Numbered from the stretch's first letter, positions 23,526 to 35,166 are shown. The stretch is 64,000 nucleotides of DNA from Nymphaea colorata (GCF_008831285.2 NC_045139.1:32463706-32527705), one strand, 5' to 3'. Numbers and translations are program-made. Notes: generated by a model not told the origin, from the sequence alone.

Positions 23526-24793
23526 TACCGTTGACTGTATTTAATTTGTTCTCACACATCATAATATTTGACCAACGGAATTCTTTGTCAAAATTAGATA
23601 TCATTTATGGGAGCACGTTTTTGTTCAATGGAAAGCCTTAGTTAGAGCATCAAATGTACTTGGGATCATATTCAGATTTGATAGATTGGTTATCAAATTT
23701 AGTTCAGGCTCAGGCATCTGCATTTAAATCGCTGTTCGTTTGGATCTGAAACTCCTTATCTGATCTAGCATGTTATCTGTCACCTTTCATCACTGCCCAT
23801 AAGAGAATTGATGTAGTTCATTTTTTACCTAGTCAACCCATCTAGTTTTGCAAGCACCCTTCTCTTTAGAGCGAAAAGTGTTTCTACCTCGAAAGAGATA
23901 TTCCATTTGATGTCAAGATCATTTCTAAAACAGAACTTTTCTATCTTGCTTAAAAATGTTTTAGAAGTATTTTTTCACACAATGATATGCCTTCATTTTA
24001 TTTTTAGTACATCCTCGAGTAATAGGAGAAAATTTCAAATTTTTGTTGTCAATCAATGGAAGAGGAAAACTCGAAAAATCCTGAGTATGAACAATGAGGA
24101 AAAATCCTATGAAGCTGAGAAAGTCGAGAATAGGAAATGCTATTGACTCCGCTAATTAAGCATTTGCAAGGATTTAGCAGGAGAATACTCTACGAGAGAA
24201 GCCGTGATGCTTTGTAAAATCTTGACAGGTAGCAAAATGAGAGTTGAGGGATGGGCTCGGGGCTTGTGTAGTTGTTCCTCTAGGTCGGTAATCAAGAGTA
24301 CCGGGTAGGCATATAGCTGATTTATGTCTATGCCGAGAAGATAACGACTTATGAACTTTTGGATCGTTGAAAGCCTGCAAGGTGAAGCGGGTTGGATACG
24401 TGACAAAACTACATATAACCACCAAAGTGGTGGAGCTTCGTAGTAGCCTTTGGGGTGGTGAGGTATTCCCTCAAAGGTGAAGGTCAGCCTGAAAAATAAA
24501 ATCAAAAGGCAAACCAAATGCAATAGAATGAAAGAAAAAAAAAAGAAAAAAAAAAGAAAGAAAAGAAATGAAAAAGCAAAAGGTATCTGTCAAGAAATGA
24601 AAGGCATGATGGCTGAACTTGCAGAAATTGAATGCGACAATCTTTTGCAGATGTGCGATTTTGGTGTCAATTCTACTCCTCTTTTTGATTTCCTAAGATG
24701 CTGAAGACCATTCCTTTATGTTCATATTTTTGAAATTGAGGGAGATCCCTTCTAGAGATTCAACAACATTGATGTGAAATGGATCCTGATGCT
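23526..24793. other. Spacer with one unrecognised minus-strand frame
   Basis: No certain gene. A minus-strand frame of 123 codons (24152-24523) begins with a hydrophobic stretch and contains HHPKGYYEAPPLWWLY; I do not recognise it, and nearby frames overlap it. A polypurine A/G-rich tract lies at 24530-24575. Confidence 0.45.
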
Positions 24794-25718
24794 TGTATGG
24801 TACTGTGAGTAAAAATGATGGTCATATTATTTGCACAACACGAGCACTCAAGCTTATGAGTTAATGGATGATTTATGAACTATTTCAAACTAAAGGCTTG
24901 ACATCTCTTGTTATATTTTTTGGTCTTTCGGGTGTAAGAGAAACTAACCCAATCCCCCTTTGGTCTTGAAAAAATGTTGGCCCTTCCATTACCAAGCTAC
25001 TAGTACATTAATTGAATATACTCAAGTTGAGTGTGATGCTCCATCATCTCCTCTATTTTAAGAAAGACATGCCTAACCTGAACCATTATTCCATCTTAAC
25101 TGGGTGTCTTCAACCTGCTTTTCAACGGCATATCTAGTGTAATAGTGTTTTGAGAACTGAAAGAAATCAGAGTTAACTGGGTTTAATTTTTTTGCAAGGA
25201 ATCTGATTTGACCTGGTGATTGCATAGTTTATGTGAATAGATTGCTTGCAGCAGAATCTCAACGTCTTCTTCCAAATCAAGTTTCAAAATTACCAGAATT
25301 GAGTTCTGATTTTAAGCATGATTGGAGTTCAGCCAATGTGTGTGTGAGACAACTTTAAGTTAAAGTCATTTAGGCTTCTTTGTTCATCATCTAAGTCTGT
25401 TTACACTCAGTTGCCATCTACCCTTAGTCTAGTTTAGTTTAGAGAGTAGGTTTATTTTGGTTGTTTTCTGTTTTAAGTATGTTGTTAGAAGGTAAACTAA
25501 AATATTTACTAGGTCTAGCTTAGAGTTAGGTTCTTACTCCTCTAGGTTAGTGCTTGCTTTGTTCTCATTTTGTTTCAAGTTGTTGATGGTAGGAGTAGGT
25601 GCTTTTGGAGAAATTAAAGGCCAGATGCATCCAGAGTGTTGTGGAGTTGGAGCACAAATTGAAGATCTGAGACAGGTTAGTCCTTCAATGCAATCATAGT
25701 TCAAGAATTATTTTTTGA
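24794..25718 (+). repeat. Second inverted repeat, right arm
   Basis: The reverse complement matches 19269-20183. The arm ends abruptly at TTTTTTG (25718) and is followed at once by the last 50 bases of flank DNA and the start of gypsy G2. Confidence 0.85.
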
Positions 25719-25770
25719 CTTGGTTCTTAAGGAGGTTAAGATTCTTGAAGCATGCTTCTATTGATACGGC

Positions 25771-26440
25771 ATGGGCGCCTTAGTGACGATGATGATCAAG
25801 GATATGCTTCAGGTGAGTCATGGATTGGGGTCGCCTAGTACCGTGAGTCCCCTCGTCCTTGACCCCCACCTCCCTCAGGCGATGTGCCCGATTCCCGATT
25901 CTGACGACATCGCCCTTCGTCGGTGGAAACAGAGGAACCGGCACCGGCACTGGGCCTTGGAAGCAGCCTAGAATGGACTTCCCATGATTCTCAGGGGGTC
26001 CACCCCTGAGCTGGAACTTCTAGGCGGAGCAGTTGTTTGAGTGCCATGGAATCACCGGTGAGCAGAGGGTGGGCCACACCGCCATTCACTTTGCAGCATG
26101 GCAAACCAAGATGGGATGGGCTATGGGCTGGTCGATGCCATGAAATCCTATTTTGGACCTTTGGCGATTCAATGGCCAACTGTCCACAATAAGGTATCTA
26201 TCAGAATGTTTTGAGGAGTTTAGTAACATGGTCAGAGGATGAAGCACTTGTGGGAGCATTCCTAGGTGGCCTAAAGAGAAAATAAGGATTGAGGTGTAGG
26301 CTGCCAAACCCCACAGACTTCCATAGGAATGGTGGAAGAGAACACAGGTGAGATAGTAGGAATGGTGGAAGAGATGGTAGGAATGGTGGAAGAGAACACA
26401 CGAAAACAAGGCTGTGGGATACCGACCAAGGCAGCAAGAG
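25771..26440 (+). pseudogene. G2 gag remnant
   Basis: Fragments in different frames match the gag of the other copies. Near 26225-26310 the plus strand can be read as LVTWSEDEALVGAFLGGLKR followed by RIEVQAAKP-like residues, the retrotransposon gag pattern. Imperfect 21-bp repeats encoding GMVEE-type residues lie at about 26325-26400. Many stops. Confidence 0.6.
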
Positions 26441-27389
26441 CCCCGCTCACTTGTAGCCACTGCCTTCTTCCACTGCCCTAAAGGAACTTTGGGGGACGAA
26501 GTGCCCCAGTTAATTCTGTTGAAGGATCCTTGAGAGGGTTCAATGTGGTGGTGGGAGACGGGTGCGCTCATGCCAAGGCAAGTGTTCACTTGAACTGTTC
26601 ACCTTGGCCACGGTGATCGGTGGGTGAAGAAGACGAGTGGAAGAAGCCACTGCCTTCTTCCACGTTGGGGGAGTCTTCAGCCAGCTTGCCATCGGAAATT
26701 TCCCTTAGCGGGGGACGAAGTGCCCCAGTTAATGCCAGTTGAGGGTAGCTGGTGGACAATTTAAGACAGCCTTACAAAAGGTTCAAAGTGGTGGTGGGAC
26801 CAACGTTCAATGTGGTGGTGGTGGGAGACGAGAGCTCACTGAAATGCGAACTGTTCACCTTGGCCACCGTGATCTGGAACCAGATGATGCAGCAGAGGGT
26901 CGAACCCCAAGCGCTTAGAGGAGCTGCTGAAGGAATTGAGCTTCAATGTATTAGAGGACTACCACCAACAAGAGCAAGTGATCACAACATCTAGTTGCAG
27001 CCGGGAGACTGCGCCCTGCCTCCTGCCTGGCATAGGAGACACCAACAGAGATTTCACTGCATGCGCTCATAGGGGATGAGGTTTCCCAATTGATGAGGAT
27101 TGAAGGGTGAAGGGTCAGTGTTTGACACCAGCGTGCGTTGCGGTGCAGTGTGGAGAGGTCTTCAATGTTGTGGTGGTACGGCAGTACCCTCAAATGCAGG
27201 GGTAAATGCCACCAGGAAGTACTTGAAATACATGGCCATAGCTTCCATGTCCAACTTTACATACTGGCTGGAGCAGACTTGGTCTTGGGCATACAATGGT
27301 TGCGCGACCTTGGGGATGCGTGACCTTCTGGGATTTTGTTGGCATAAGATGAAATTCCATGGGTCAGGACGTTAGTGGGACGGACAAAC
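26441..27389 (+). pseudogene. G2 duplicated protease modules
   Basis: Protease-like pieces occur at 26752-26994 (FKVVVGPTFNVVVVGDESSL) with a pre-RT piece (LQCIRGLPPTRASDHNI). The second module at 27040-27389 contains GDEVSQLM-like residues, CRGKCHQEVLEIHGHSF and LVLGIQWLRDLG. Frames are broken. The second module ends at the B insertion. Confidence 0.65.
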
Positions 27390-27394
27390 GTTAG

Positions 27395-27597
27395 TGTAGA
27401 AACGCACACCAAGATGGAGAGAAAGAGATTGAGGTGAAAAACCACGGAGAAGCTCATTCCACTTAATCAACAATTACACTATAAGTGGGATTAAATAAGA
27501 TGGAAAAACGCCTAGGGTACCGAGCCACTCTCGGTACCCGTGCCCATGGGACCGGGTCTGGATCCAGACCCGGTTCCCTACACATGATATGTTAACA
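27395..27597 (-). repeat. 3' LTR of copia B
   Basis: 203 bp, TGTTAACA...TTCTACA on the minus strand. It contains two strong inverted repeats (27515-27539 and 27548-27578). The outermost 20 bp and the adjacent polypurine tract are repeated once more by a 46-bp tandem duplication (27578-27623 and 27624-27669). Confidence 0.93.
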
Positions 27598-28403
27598 CTC
27601 CCCCTCAAGCTTGGCATACATGTCTACACATGATATGTTAACACTCCCCCTCAAGCTTGGCATACATGTCAGTCAAACATGCCTAGCTTGCTTACATTTT
27701 TCTCGAATTGAGATGTGGATCTCCTTTGAATCTATGCGTTCCCGTATAAAGTGGAAGTGGAGATCAATTTCCACATGTTTAGTTCTGTCATGCAAAACGA
27801 CGGGATTATTCGCAAGATTAATTGCAGTTGTCGCAGTACATCCTCATCTTCTCTTCTGTTTCAATACCAATATCTGTTAGGAGAATCTTTCCTCAGGATC
27901 TAGAGCAAACTTCCTGCCTCTTACTTCTCCATACAACCAGGTTACCTCCCAGAAAGATGCAGTACCCTGTGGTAGACCTCCTAGTATCAGTACATCCGGC
28001 CCAATCTGCGTCAGAGTATCCTTCAATATTAAGTTGGTCTTGCTGAGTATAGAGTAATCCTTTTCCTGGGTCATTCTTTAGGTACCCCAACACTCTTCCA
28101 GTGACAATAGCATGACTCAACACATTCAGGGCGAGTAAGAGTAAGATAGATGAGCTTACCAACCAGCCTATACCCGCTCTTTTCCTTCCTCATCGGGTCT
28201 GCATAAGTATGCTTGTCTCCTTTAGAAGATCCGGAGTGTATTTCCTTTGGCTCCGGTCAGCCCTGTCTCTGACCCCAGAAAGTACCTTAGTTTACCCAAA
28301 TCTTTAAGATCAAATTCAGCAGCTAACCTCTCCTTCATCTTCTTTTTCTCTTCTTCACTCACCATCTCTCTTAATGAAACCATTTCCCTGTTTGTATCCA
28401 TTT
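27598..28403 (-). pseudogene. Copia B RNase H and end of RT
   Basis: On the minus strand: LAAEFDLKDLGKLRYFLG at the C insertion edge, then VLGYLKNDPGKGLLYTQQ, GYSDADWAGCTDTRRSTTG and VVWRSKRQEVCSRS, the copia RNase H. Further 3' the conserved YCDN and the HDRTKHVEID region are readable in shifted frames (27730-27860). The polypurine tract TTGAGGGGGAG precedes the LTR (27598-27608). A large part of the RT thumb, between RYFLG and the TRPDI-like region, is lost. Confidence 0.82.
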
Positions 28404-28408
28404 GTCTT

Positions 28409-28665
28409 TGTTGATAGATTGTGGGTTTCGGGTCCGGATCCATACCCGACCCACCTTGTAGCCCGTTTTGGGCTCTACTTAAGTCATGTAACCCTAATCC
28501 TTAAGTGTTAATGATAATCTTAATAATCTTAAGAGAGAGAGAGTCTGGCTGCTAGTGGGCACAACTCCTCCTCATTCGTGGTTTTTTCTCCCTCGTGTTG
28601 AGGGTTTTTCACGTTACATCGTGATCATTGCTTCTCTTCCTCTTCTTCTTGTTCGTATCTCTACA
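28409..28665 (+). repeat. 5' LTR of copia C
   Basis: 257 bp. It starts TGTTGATAGATTGTGGG and contains CGGGTCCGGATCCATACCCG. A 9-bp unit (AATCTTAAT) is extra compared with the 3' LTR. Confidence 0.95.
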
Positions 28666-28678
28666 TGGTATCAGAGCC
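28666..28678 (+). promoter_or_regulatory. Primer binding site of copia C (initiator tRNA-Met)
   Basis: TGGTATCAGAGCC lies directly after the LTR. It is complementary to the 3' end of plant initiator tRNA-Met, the usual minus-strand primer of plant copia elements. Confidence 0.95.
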
Positions 28679-29149
28679 GTGAAGTTTCGGCGTTTCTGGT
28701 TGTCTTTTGCCCGTGTTAGAGGAGAATCGCCCGGCACTGTTCATCGTCTCGCCCGTGCCCGACGCTCGTGCCCGAGCGTCGTCTGTCGTCCCGCCGCCGT
28801 CTCCGCCCAGCGCCGCCCTGATCAACGCCGATCAGGATTCCGCCGTCTCCGCCTAGCGACAACCGGCCCAGCGACGCCCTGATTAGCGCAGCCGCTTCCG
28901 CCCAGCGTCGGCCTGCCCAAACGACGACCTGTCCAGCGGCGGTCTTTTTCCGCCCAACGCCGTGTCCTTTTCCGGCGCCGTGCCGCTCTGCCTGGTCTGT
29001 TTCCGCCCAGCGCCGCGCCGACTGCCTGGTCTGTTCCCGCCCAGCGCCGCGCCGCTTTGCCTGGTTCCGTTTCCTGCTCTCTGTCCGTTTTTTGGTGTTG
29101 TATCGTGTGATTGCTTCTTGCTGCCCTTGCTGCCTACTGGTCTGTGATT

Positions 29150-30170
29150 ATGGCAGCCTCTTCCTCGTCAACCGTCAACACCAATCCCACTGAAATAGGG
29201 GCTTTTAGAACGGAGAATGTTCCCATGCAGGTCATCACTCTTCGCCTCACCAAGGATAATTATTTCTCGTGGTCGCCTGCTATGACCATGGGGATTGCTG
29301 GCCGTGGTCGCATGGCCTATATTGATGGGAGCAACCCCGAACCAGCAAGAACAAGTGATGTGTGGCATACTTGGTTTCTTGAGGATAATCAAGTGAAAAC
29401 TTGGATTGTCAATTCCGTTTCCGCCGATATTCAGCCCCTTATCCTTCGGAAGAAGACTGCTAGAGACATGTGGGTGGTCCTCGAGCAAATGTATGGCCAA
29501 AAGAAGACCGCAATTCGTACTTACCAAGGACCTCGTCTGTTGCAGAGTACTATGGGGCTTTGAAAGCCAAGTGGGAAGAGCTTGACTATCATTCTGATAT
29601 TCCTTGGCATTGTCCCCATGATCAGGCGCTCTATGTTGCTCATGAATGGGAAAACAGGGTGTTCCTATTTTTAGCAGGTTTAAATGATGAGTTTGAAGGT
29701 GTTCGAAGTCAGATTTTGAATTCAGGAGCCAGTATTGAAGATGTGTACTCCTGTGTTGAAGCGGAAGAACAGCGAAGGCTTGTTACAAAAGAAGGGAAGA
29801 GGGAACTTGTGCCCTATAACGAGAGATCTGCTCTCGTGAGTCGTGGTCCTGGCGGCCCATCTAGGTCTCTTCGCCGGTGCACTCACTGGATTATTGCTGG
29901 GATCTTCATCCAGAAAAGAAGGGGAACAGAGGGAGATCTTTGACTGGGAGAACGCCCGTGTCTGAGGTGCAAGCCTCTAGTGGAGAAAAAGTCTCCATTT
30001 CTGCTGACCAGCTTCGTGAACTAAGGGCTTATTTGGGCAGGCTCGATGTCAACAAGACTGAGACCTCAGAGGGAACTACAGCTAATCATGCTCTTGCAGC
30101 TATTGGCAATCAAGGTAACTCTTCTGTGGGGGAATGGATTGTCGATAGTGGTGCTACTCATCACAGGTAA
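29150..30170 (+). pseudogene. gag: Copia C gag and protease start
   Basis: The ATG at 29150 starts MAASSSSTVNTNPTEIGAF, followed by LRLTKDNYFSWSPAMTM, the copia gag N-terminus, and VLEQMYGQKKTAIRTYQ. A deletion then shifts the frame to SVAEYYGALKAKWEELDY and FLAGLNDEFEGVRSQIL (frame ending 29943). The zinc knuckle has lost its first half (only LDYCWDLHPEKK remains). The last frame (29877-30170) ends in the protease motif WIVDSGATHH. Before the ATG, 28680-29149 is a GC-rich leader with a CGCCCAGCGCCG-type repeat. Confidence 0.85.
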
Positions 30171-31655
30171 TCCAAAATTGTTTCATGAGTATAAGTTGTC
30201 CTCGGGAAGGGAACGTGTTTCTCTTGCAGATGGTTCCTCTACCTGTGTGGCAGGCGAAGGCACTCTGTCCTTGTTGGACAAATTTCATGTGCAGGGCGCT
30301 TTACATGTTCCCCAGTTTCTTTTAAATCTCTTATCAGTCAGTAGACTTAAGAATTGAATTGTGAACTTATATTCTCTGCCGATCGTTGTGTTTTGCAGGA
30401 CTTGGTGAGGACTTGGTGACAGGGAAGAGGATTGGGATTGGTTTAGCTTCTATGGATTATATCGTCTTCCCATACGTGTGGCTACTGCTCTGTTGACAGC
30501 GATCCGCAAGACAGATAAGAGAAGAGAATATTGTCTTCAGTCTTTTATGTACTGGCATGAACGTTTTGGGCATTTACCTTTTGGGATTTTGAAACATTTG
30601 TTTCCAGACTTGTGTTCCTCCTTTGATGTGTCTTCCATTTCTTGTGATGTTTGTCAGTTTGCCAAACATGTGAGGGCTTCGTACCCTCTTTCTTCTAGTT
30701 GTGCTAATGAAGCTTTTTCTCTGATTCACTCTGATGTATGGGGACCTTCGGGCATTCATACCCGTCAAGGTTTCCAGTATTTTATCACTTTCATTGATGA
30801 TTTCTCTCGTGCTACATTTATATACTTGTTAAAAGACCGCAGCGAGGTTCCTCGAATCATCGAGACATTTATTCTTCTTGTGCATACCCAGTATGGTGCG
30901 AATGTTAAAACTTTCAGGTCCGATAATGCCCGTGAGTACATGTGTCGGCCTGTTGAGGAGTTTCTTAGACAACGGGGGATTGTTCACGAGACATCCTGTA
31001 GTTACACCCCCCTCAAAATGGGGTAGCTGAAAGGAAAAATCGTCAACTTCTTAATGTCACCAGGGCTCTTTTGTTTCAGAGAAATCTTCCTAAACACTAT
31101 TGGGGTGATGCAGTTCTTACTAGTGCCTATCTTATTAACCGCATGCCCAGTCGTGTTTTGAATGGTAGGACTCCCCACTCGTTGCTTCCTGGCAGTCGTC
31201 CACCATTTCCTCTTCCTCCTCGTGTTTTTGGTTGTGTATGTTTTATCCATGATCACAGTCCAAATGTCAAGAAACTTGATCCTAGGTCTATCAAAGGTGT
31301 CTTTGTTGGATACTCCCCTACGCAAAAAGGATACAAATGTATTGATCCTATTACTGGTCGAGCTTATGTTACGAGGGATGTTACCTTCTTGGAACATGCC
31401 TCTTACTTTGGTGCGAATCCTCTTCAGGGGGAGCAGTCTGTGGGCAGGGAAGAGTATTCTCAGAGACAGGAACTTCAGTTTATAGATTTTTTGGACTACA
31501 AGAAAACAGAATCACTTAATACTGTTGATGTGCCTGAGAAGGAGGAAAGGGGTGACAATAGCATTGAGAAGGAAGGCCCTCAGTTGTTTGGACAGTTCTA
31601 CTCTAGACGAGGTACTCGGAAGACGAGGTACTCGGACAGAGGTGATGACTTGTGA
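30171..31655 (+). pseudogene. Copia C protease end and integrase
   Basis: The frame 30046-30357 carries YKLSSGRERVSLADGSS, GTLSLLDKFHVQGALHVP and LLNLLSVSRL (protease). Frame 30478-31026 has MYWHERFGHLPF with the HHCC site (CDVCQFAKH), HSDVWGPSG, FIDDFSRATFIYLL and FRSDNAREY. A 1-nt loss in a C run near 31010 moves QNGVAERKNRQLLN (catalytic Glu) to frame 31071-31655, which continues with LINRMPSRV and VFGCVCFIHDHSP. Confidence 0.85.
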
Positions 31656-32950
31656 TGCTAGATCTACTTCCAATCCCAATGCCACTCCTTCCCTGGATGA
31701 ACCAAGTCCTACCGAGGAGACCGTGGAGACCCATGATGAGGTTGAAAAGAAGAATGACGATCTTCCCATTGCCCTGAGAAAGGGTGTCAGGTCATGTACT
31801 CAACACCCCATTGGTAATTTTGTTTCTTATTCCAGACTTGGGAAAGATTACAAGTGTTTTGTTTCTACTCTTTCTTTGGCTGTGATTCCCAGGACTGTCG
31901 CTGAAGCTCAAAGTGACTCCAAGTGGGCCGATGCAATGAAAGAAGAAATAGATGCCCTAAGAAGAAACTTGACATGGGAAGTGGTGAAGATTCCTGAAGC
32001 CGCTCACCTAGTTGGATCCAAATGGGTGTATACCATCAAGTACAAACCAGATGGGAGTGTTGAAAGATATAAAGCTCGACTTGTGGCCAAGGGGTTTAGC
32101 CAGAAATATGGAATTGATTACTTGGAAACCTTTATGTATCAACTGGATGTTAAGAATGCATTCCTCAATGGTGACCTCGAAGAAGAAGTATATATGCATA
32201 TGCCTCCAGGCATTGTATGGCCTTAAGCAATCGCCCAGAGCGTGGTTTGAACGACTGAGAAGAGTGATGATACGTCATGGATACAAACAAGAAAATGGAG
32301 ATCACACTCTGTTTGTGAAGAAGAAGGAGAGCAAGGTTACTCTCCTGCTCGTCTACGTAGATGACATGATTGTTACTGGAGATGATGAGGAGGAGATTAT
32401 CAAGCTAAAAGGGTTACTGGCTACAGAATTCGACCTCAAAGATCTTGGAAAACTAAGGTATTTTCTTGGTATGGAGGTTGCTAGGTCTAGTACTGGTCTT
32501 GTACTAAACCAAAGGAAATATACATTAGACCTGCTGGAAGAAACTGGTAAATTGGGATGTAGACCTACTCCTACCCCTTTTGACACTGGGCACAAGTTGA
32601 GTCTCAGAGATGGAGAGCCTCTCTGTGAAGAAGACAAGGGAAGATATCAACGTTTGGTTGGGAAGCTAATTTATCTTACCTTCACGAGACCTGATATCAC
32701 CTTTGCGGTGAATGTTTTGAGCCAATTCATGCATGCGCCAACCGATGCACATCTGAAGGCTGTGGACAGAGTGCTATGCTACCTGAAGAAAAATCCTGGT
32801 AAGGGACTCCTGTATGTGAAACAAGAGACTGTGGAAATCGAGGGCTATTCTGATGCGGATTGGGCAGGTTGTGGTGATACCAGACGATCCACTACAGGGT
32901 ACTGTGTCTACTTGGGAGGAAACCTTGTTGTATGGAGGAGCAAGAGATAG
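31656..32950 (+). pseudogene. Copia C reverse transcriptase
   Basis: [20 protein letters not shown] and [20 protein letters not shown] are in the frame ending 32226. About 20-30 codons are missing before [20 protein letters not shown], and another piece is missing between MPPG and [12 protein letters not shown]. The frame 32012-32950 continues with LLVYVDDMIVTGDD (catalytic), KDLGKLRYFLGMEVARS and TRPDITFAVNVLSQFMHAP, to GYSDADWAGCGDTRRSTTG. A CAG-like codon has become the TAG at 32948-32950. Confidence 0.88.
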
Positions 32951-33328
32951 GATGTTTGCTCTAGATCCAGTGCAGAGGCAGAATATAGGGCAGTTGCTAT
33001 GGGAGTGTCAGAGTTATTATGGTTGAAGATATTGTTGACTGACATTGGAATAGAGATTGAAGGACCTATGAAGATGTATTGTGATAACAAGTCTGCAATC
33101 AACTTAGCCAACAATCCTGTACTTCACGACAGAACAAAACATGTTGAAATTGATCGTCACTTCATTCGGGAAAGGATTGATGCGAAAGAGTTGATCTTAC
33201 CTTACATGAAGTCTGAAGACCAAACTGCTGATGTTCTGACGAAAGCTCTTCCTTCAGCTTCATTTGAGAGGAATGTATCCAAGTTGGGCATGTTTGATAT
33301 GTACGCCCAACTTGAGGGGGAGTGTTGA
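32951..33328 (+). pseudogene. Copia C RNase H C-terminal part
   Basis: Same frame as the RT, directly after the TAG. SRSSAEAEYRAVAMGVSEL, MYCDNKSAINLANNP, HDRTKHVEIDRHFIRERID and DQTADVLTKALP are canonical copia RNase H residues. It ends EGEC with a stop at the start of the 3' LTR. Confidence 0.9.
33312..33322 (+). promoter_or_regulatory. Polypurine tract of copia C
   Basis: TTGAGGGGGAG immediately precedes the 3' LTR; the same tract is present in B and D. Confidence 0.85.
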
Positions 33329-33571
33329 TAGATTGTGGGTTTCGGGTCCGGATCCATACCCGACCCGCCTTGTAGCCCGTTTTGGGCTCTACTTAAGTCA
33401 TGTAACCCTAATCCTTAAGTGTTAATGATAATCTTAAGAGAGAGAGAGTCTGGCTGCTAGTGGGCACCAACTCCTCCTCATTCGTGGTTTTTTCTCCCTC
33501 GTGTTGAGGGTTTTCCACGTTACATCGTGATCATTGCTTCTCTTCCTCTTCTTCTTGTTCGTATCTCTACA
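33323..33571 (+). repeat. 3' LTR of copia C
   Basis: 249 bp, nearly identical to 28409-28665, and followed by the target duplication GTCTT. Confidence 0.95.
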
Positions 33572-33576
33572 GTCTT

Positions 33577-34414
33577 CATCACTATCCTCAGTCTTTCAAA
33601 CTCTAGGAGACTGCTTTAATCCATACAAGGCTTTGACAGCATTGTTCGCTTTGAACATATCCATCCAGGAGGCATACTCATATAGACCTCTTCTTCTAGA
33701 TTGCCATTCAAGAATGCGTTCTTAACATCAAGTTGATCCATGCTCCACCCCTTTTTCACGGCAAGTGCTAACCCTCACAGTTTTCAGTTTGGCAACAGGG
33801 GCAAAGGTTTCAAGATAATCAATACCATATTTCTGGCTGAACCCCTTTGCAACAAGCCGAGCCTTATACCTTTCCACAGTACCATCTGGTTTTGTGGAAT
33901 ATCCACAACTTCTCAAGTGTCATTCTTTGCCAAGGCATTCATCTCCTCTCTGTAGCCATTTAGGATCCTCTCTAGCATCTTCCAGGACTTAGACAAGGAT
34001 GTTATAAAGCATTTGTAATTCTTACTCAATTTCGCATAAGAGACAAATCTCTGAATACGATGAGAAGTGCAAGACCTGGTGCCCTTGCGCGGCTATAGGC
34101 CTTGCGCGGCTATAGGAAGCTCTTCATTGATTAGACTTGGGTTGGGTCATCCGGAGAGCTCACAGGATTGGGATTGGTTACATCAACATTTTCAATCACA
34201 TCTGTCTTCTTCCTTCTGTACACCTGGCCAAACAAATGATCACGGGCTGTAGGCTGATTATCAACAAGACCCTTGTCCATGTGACAGTCTCTATCATCTC
34301 TGACTGTGTCTGCCACACTGTCACTGGCCTTGTAATCCAAGAAATCCGTAAACTGAATCAACTGATTTGAGGAATACTCTTCACTAGTGTCCTAGATACT
34401 CCCCCGAAGAGGAT
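33577..34414 (-). pseudogene. Copia B reverse transcriptase, N-terminal part
   Basis: Continuation of B beyond the C insertion. On the minus strand: [39 protein letters not shown] and [20 protein letters not shown], in frames that change at about 33720 and 33910. Between this and integrase lies the variable acidic linker, with a short duplication (TGCGCGGCTATAGG, near 34085-34110). Confidence 0.8.
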
Positions 34415-35166
34415 TCACATGAAAGTATGCTTCATGTTCATGGAAGTGACGTCCCGGGAAACATAGACTTTAGAGGTGGTAGGATCAACACATTTGTATC
34501 CCTTCTGAGTGGAGGAATACCCCAGGAAGACAGCCCGAGGATCAAGTTTCTTGAGGGTGGGACTATGGTCATGAACAAAACAGACACACCCGAACACCCG
34601 AGGAGTAAGAGGCCAGGGATTCTGAGTAGGCCAAAGCAGAGAGTACGGGGAATGGCCCTGCAACACACGGGTAGGCATACGGTTGATAAGGTGGGGCGCA
34701 TCACCCCAGTAGCGCTTGGGAACCTGTCGATGGAACAGAAGAGCCCAGGTAACATCAAGCAAATGGCGATTCTTCCGTTCAGCCACGCCATTTTGGGGAG
34801 AGGTGTGTAACTACATGACGTTTCATGGACAATACCCTTGCTCTTCAAGAAATCATCTAGGGATTGAGAAACATACTCTCTAGCATTATCGGTGCGAAAA
34901 GCTTGGACAGACGTAGTCTCAACAAAGGCCACAAAATTTTTGACAATAACGGGAACTTCACTACGTTCTTTCAACTTCAACAGATACACGAACGTACAAC
35001 GGGAGTAATCATCAATAAGGGTCATAAAGTAATGAAAACCACGACAAGTGGGTACTCCCGAAGGACCCCAAACATCAGAATAAACCAAAGCAAATGGACG
35101 AGTGGTTTTATTGAATGAAATAGGGTACGAGGCCCGCTTCACAGGTGAAGGAGTCCATGGAAACAA
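34415..35166 (-). pseudogene. Copia B integrase
   Basis: The minus-strand frame 34438-35166 has YSDVWGPSGVPTCRGFHYF, LIDDYSRCTFVYLL and AFRTDNAREYVSQ (D,D). A shift near 34800 (PKMAWLNGR in place of QNGVAERK) moves the rest to frame 34415-34786: AERKNRHLLDVTWALLF (Glu), RYWGDAPHLINRMPTRV and FGCVCFVHDHSPTLKKLDP. Close to C in sequence. Confidence 0.85.

Larger units (their letters stand above)
28409..33571 (+). mobile_element. Copia element C (Ty1/copia, recent insertion into B)
   Basis: LTRs 28409-28665 and 33323-33571, TGTTGATA...CTCTACA, flanked by GTCTT (28404-28408 and 33572-33576). The primer site TGGTATCAGAGCC follows the 5' LTR with no gap. The LTRs differ by two substitutions, a 9-bp repeat and a 1-bp indel. 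Gag-pol is nevertheless broken by internal deletions and frameshifts, so it was probably already defective when it moved, or it decayed mainly by indels. Confidence 0.95.

Noticed and set aside
24152-24523. 123-codon minus-strand frame as a gene
   Set aside because: No recognised motif, overlaps other frames, no splice or promoter support; mentioned only as a spacer feature.
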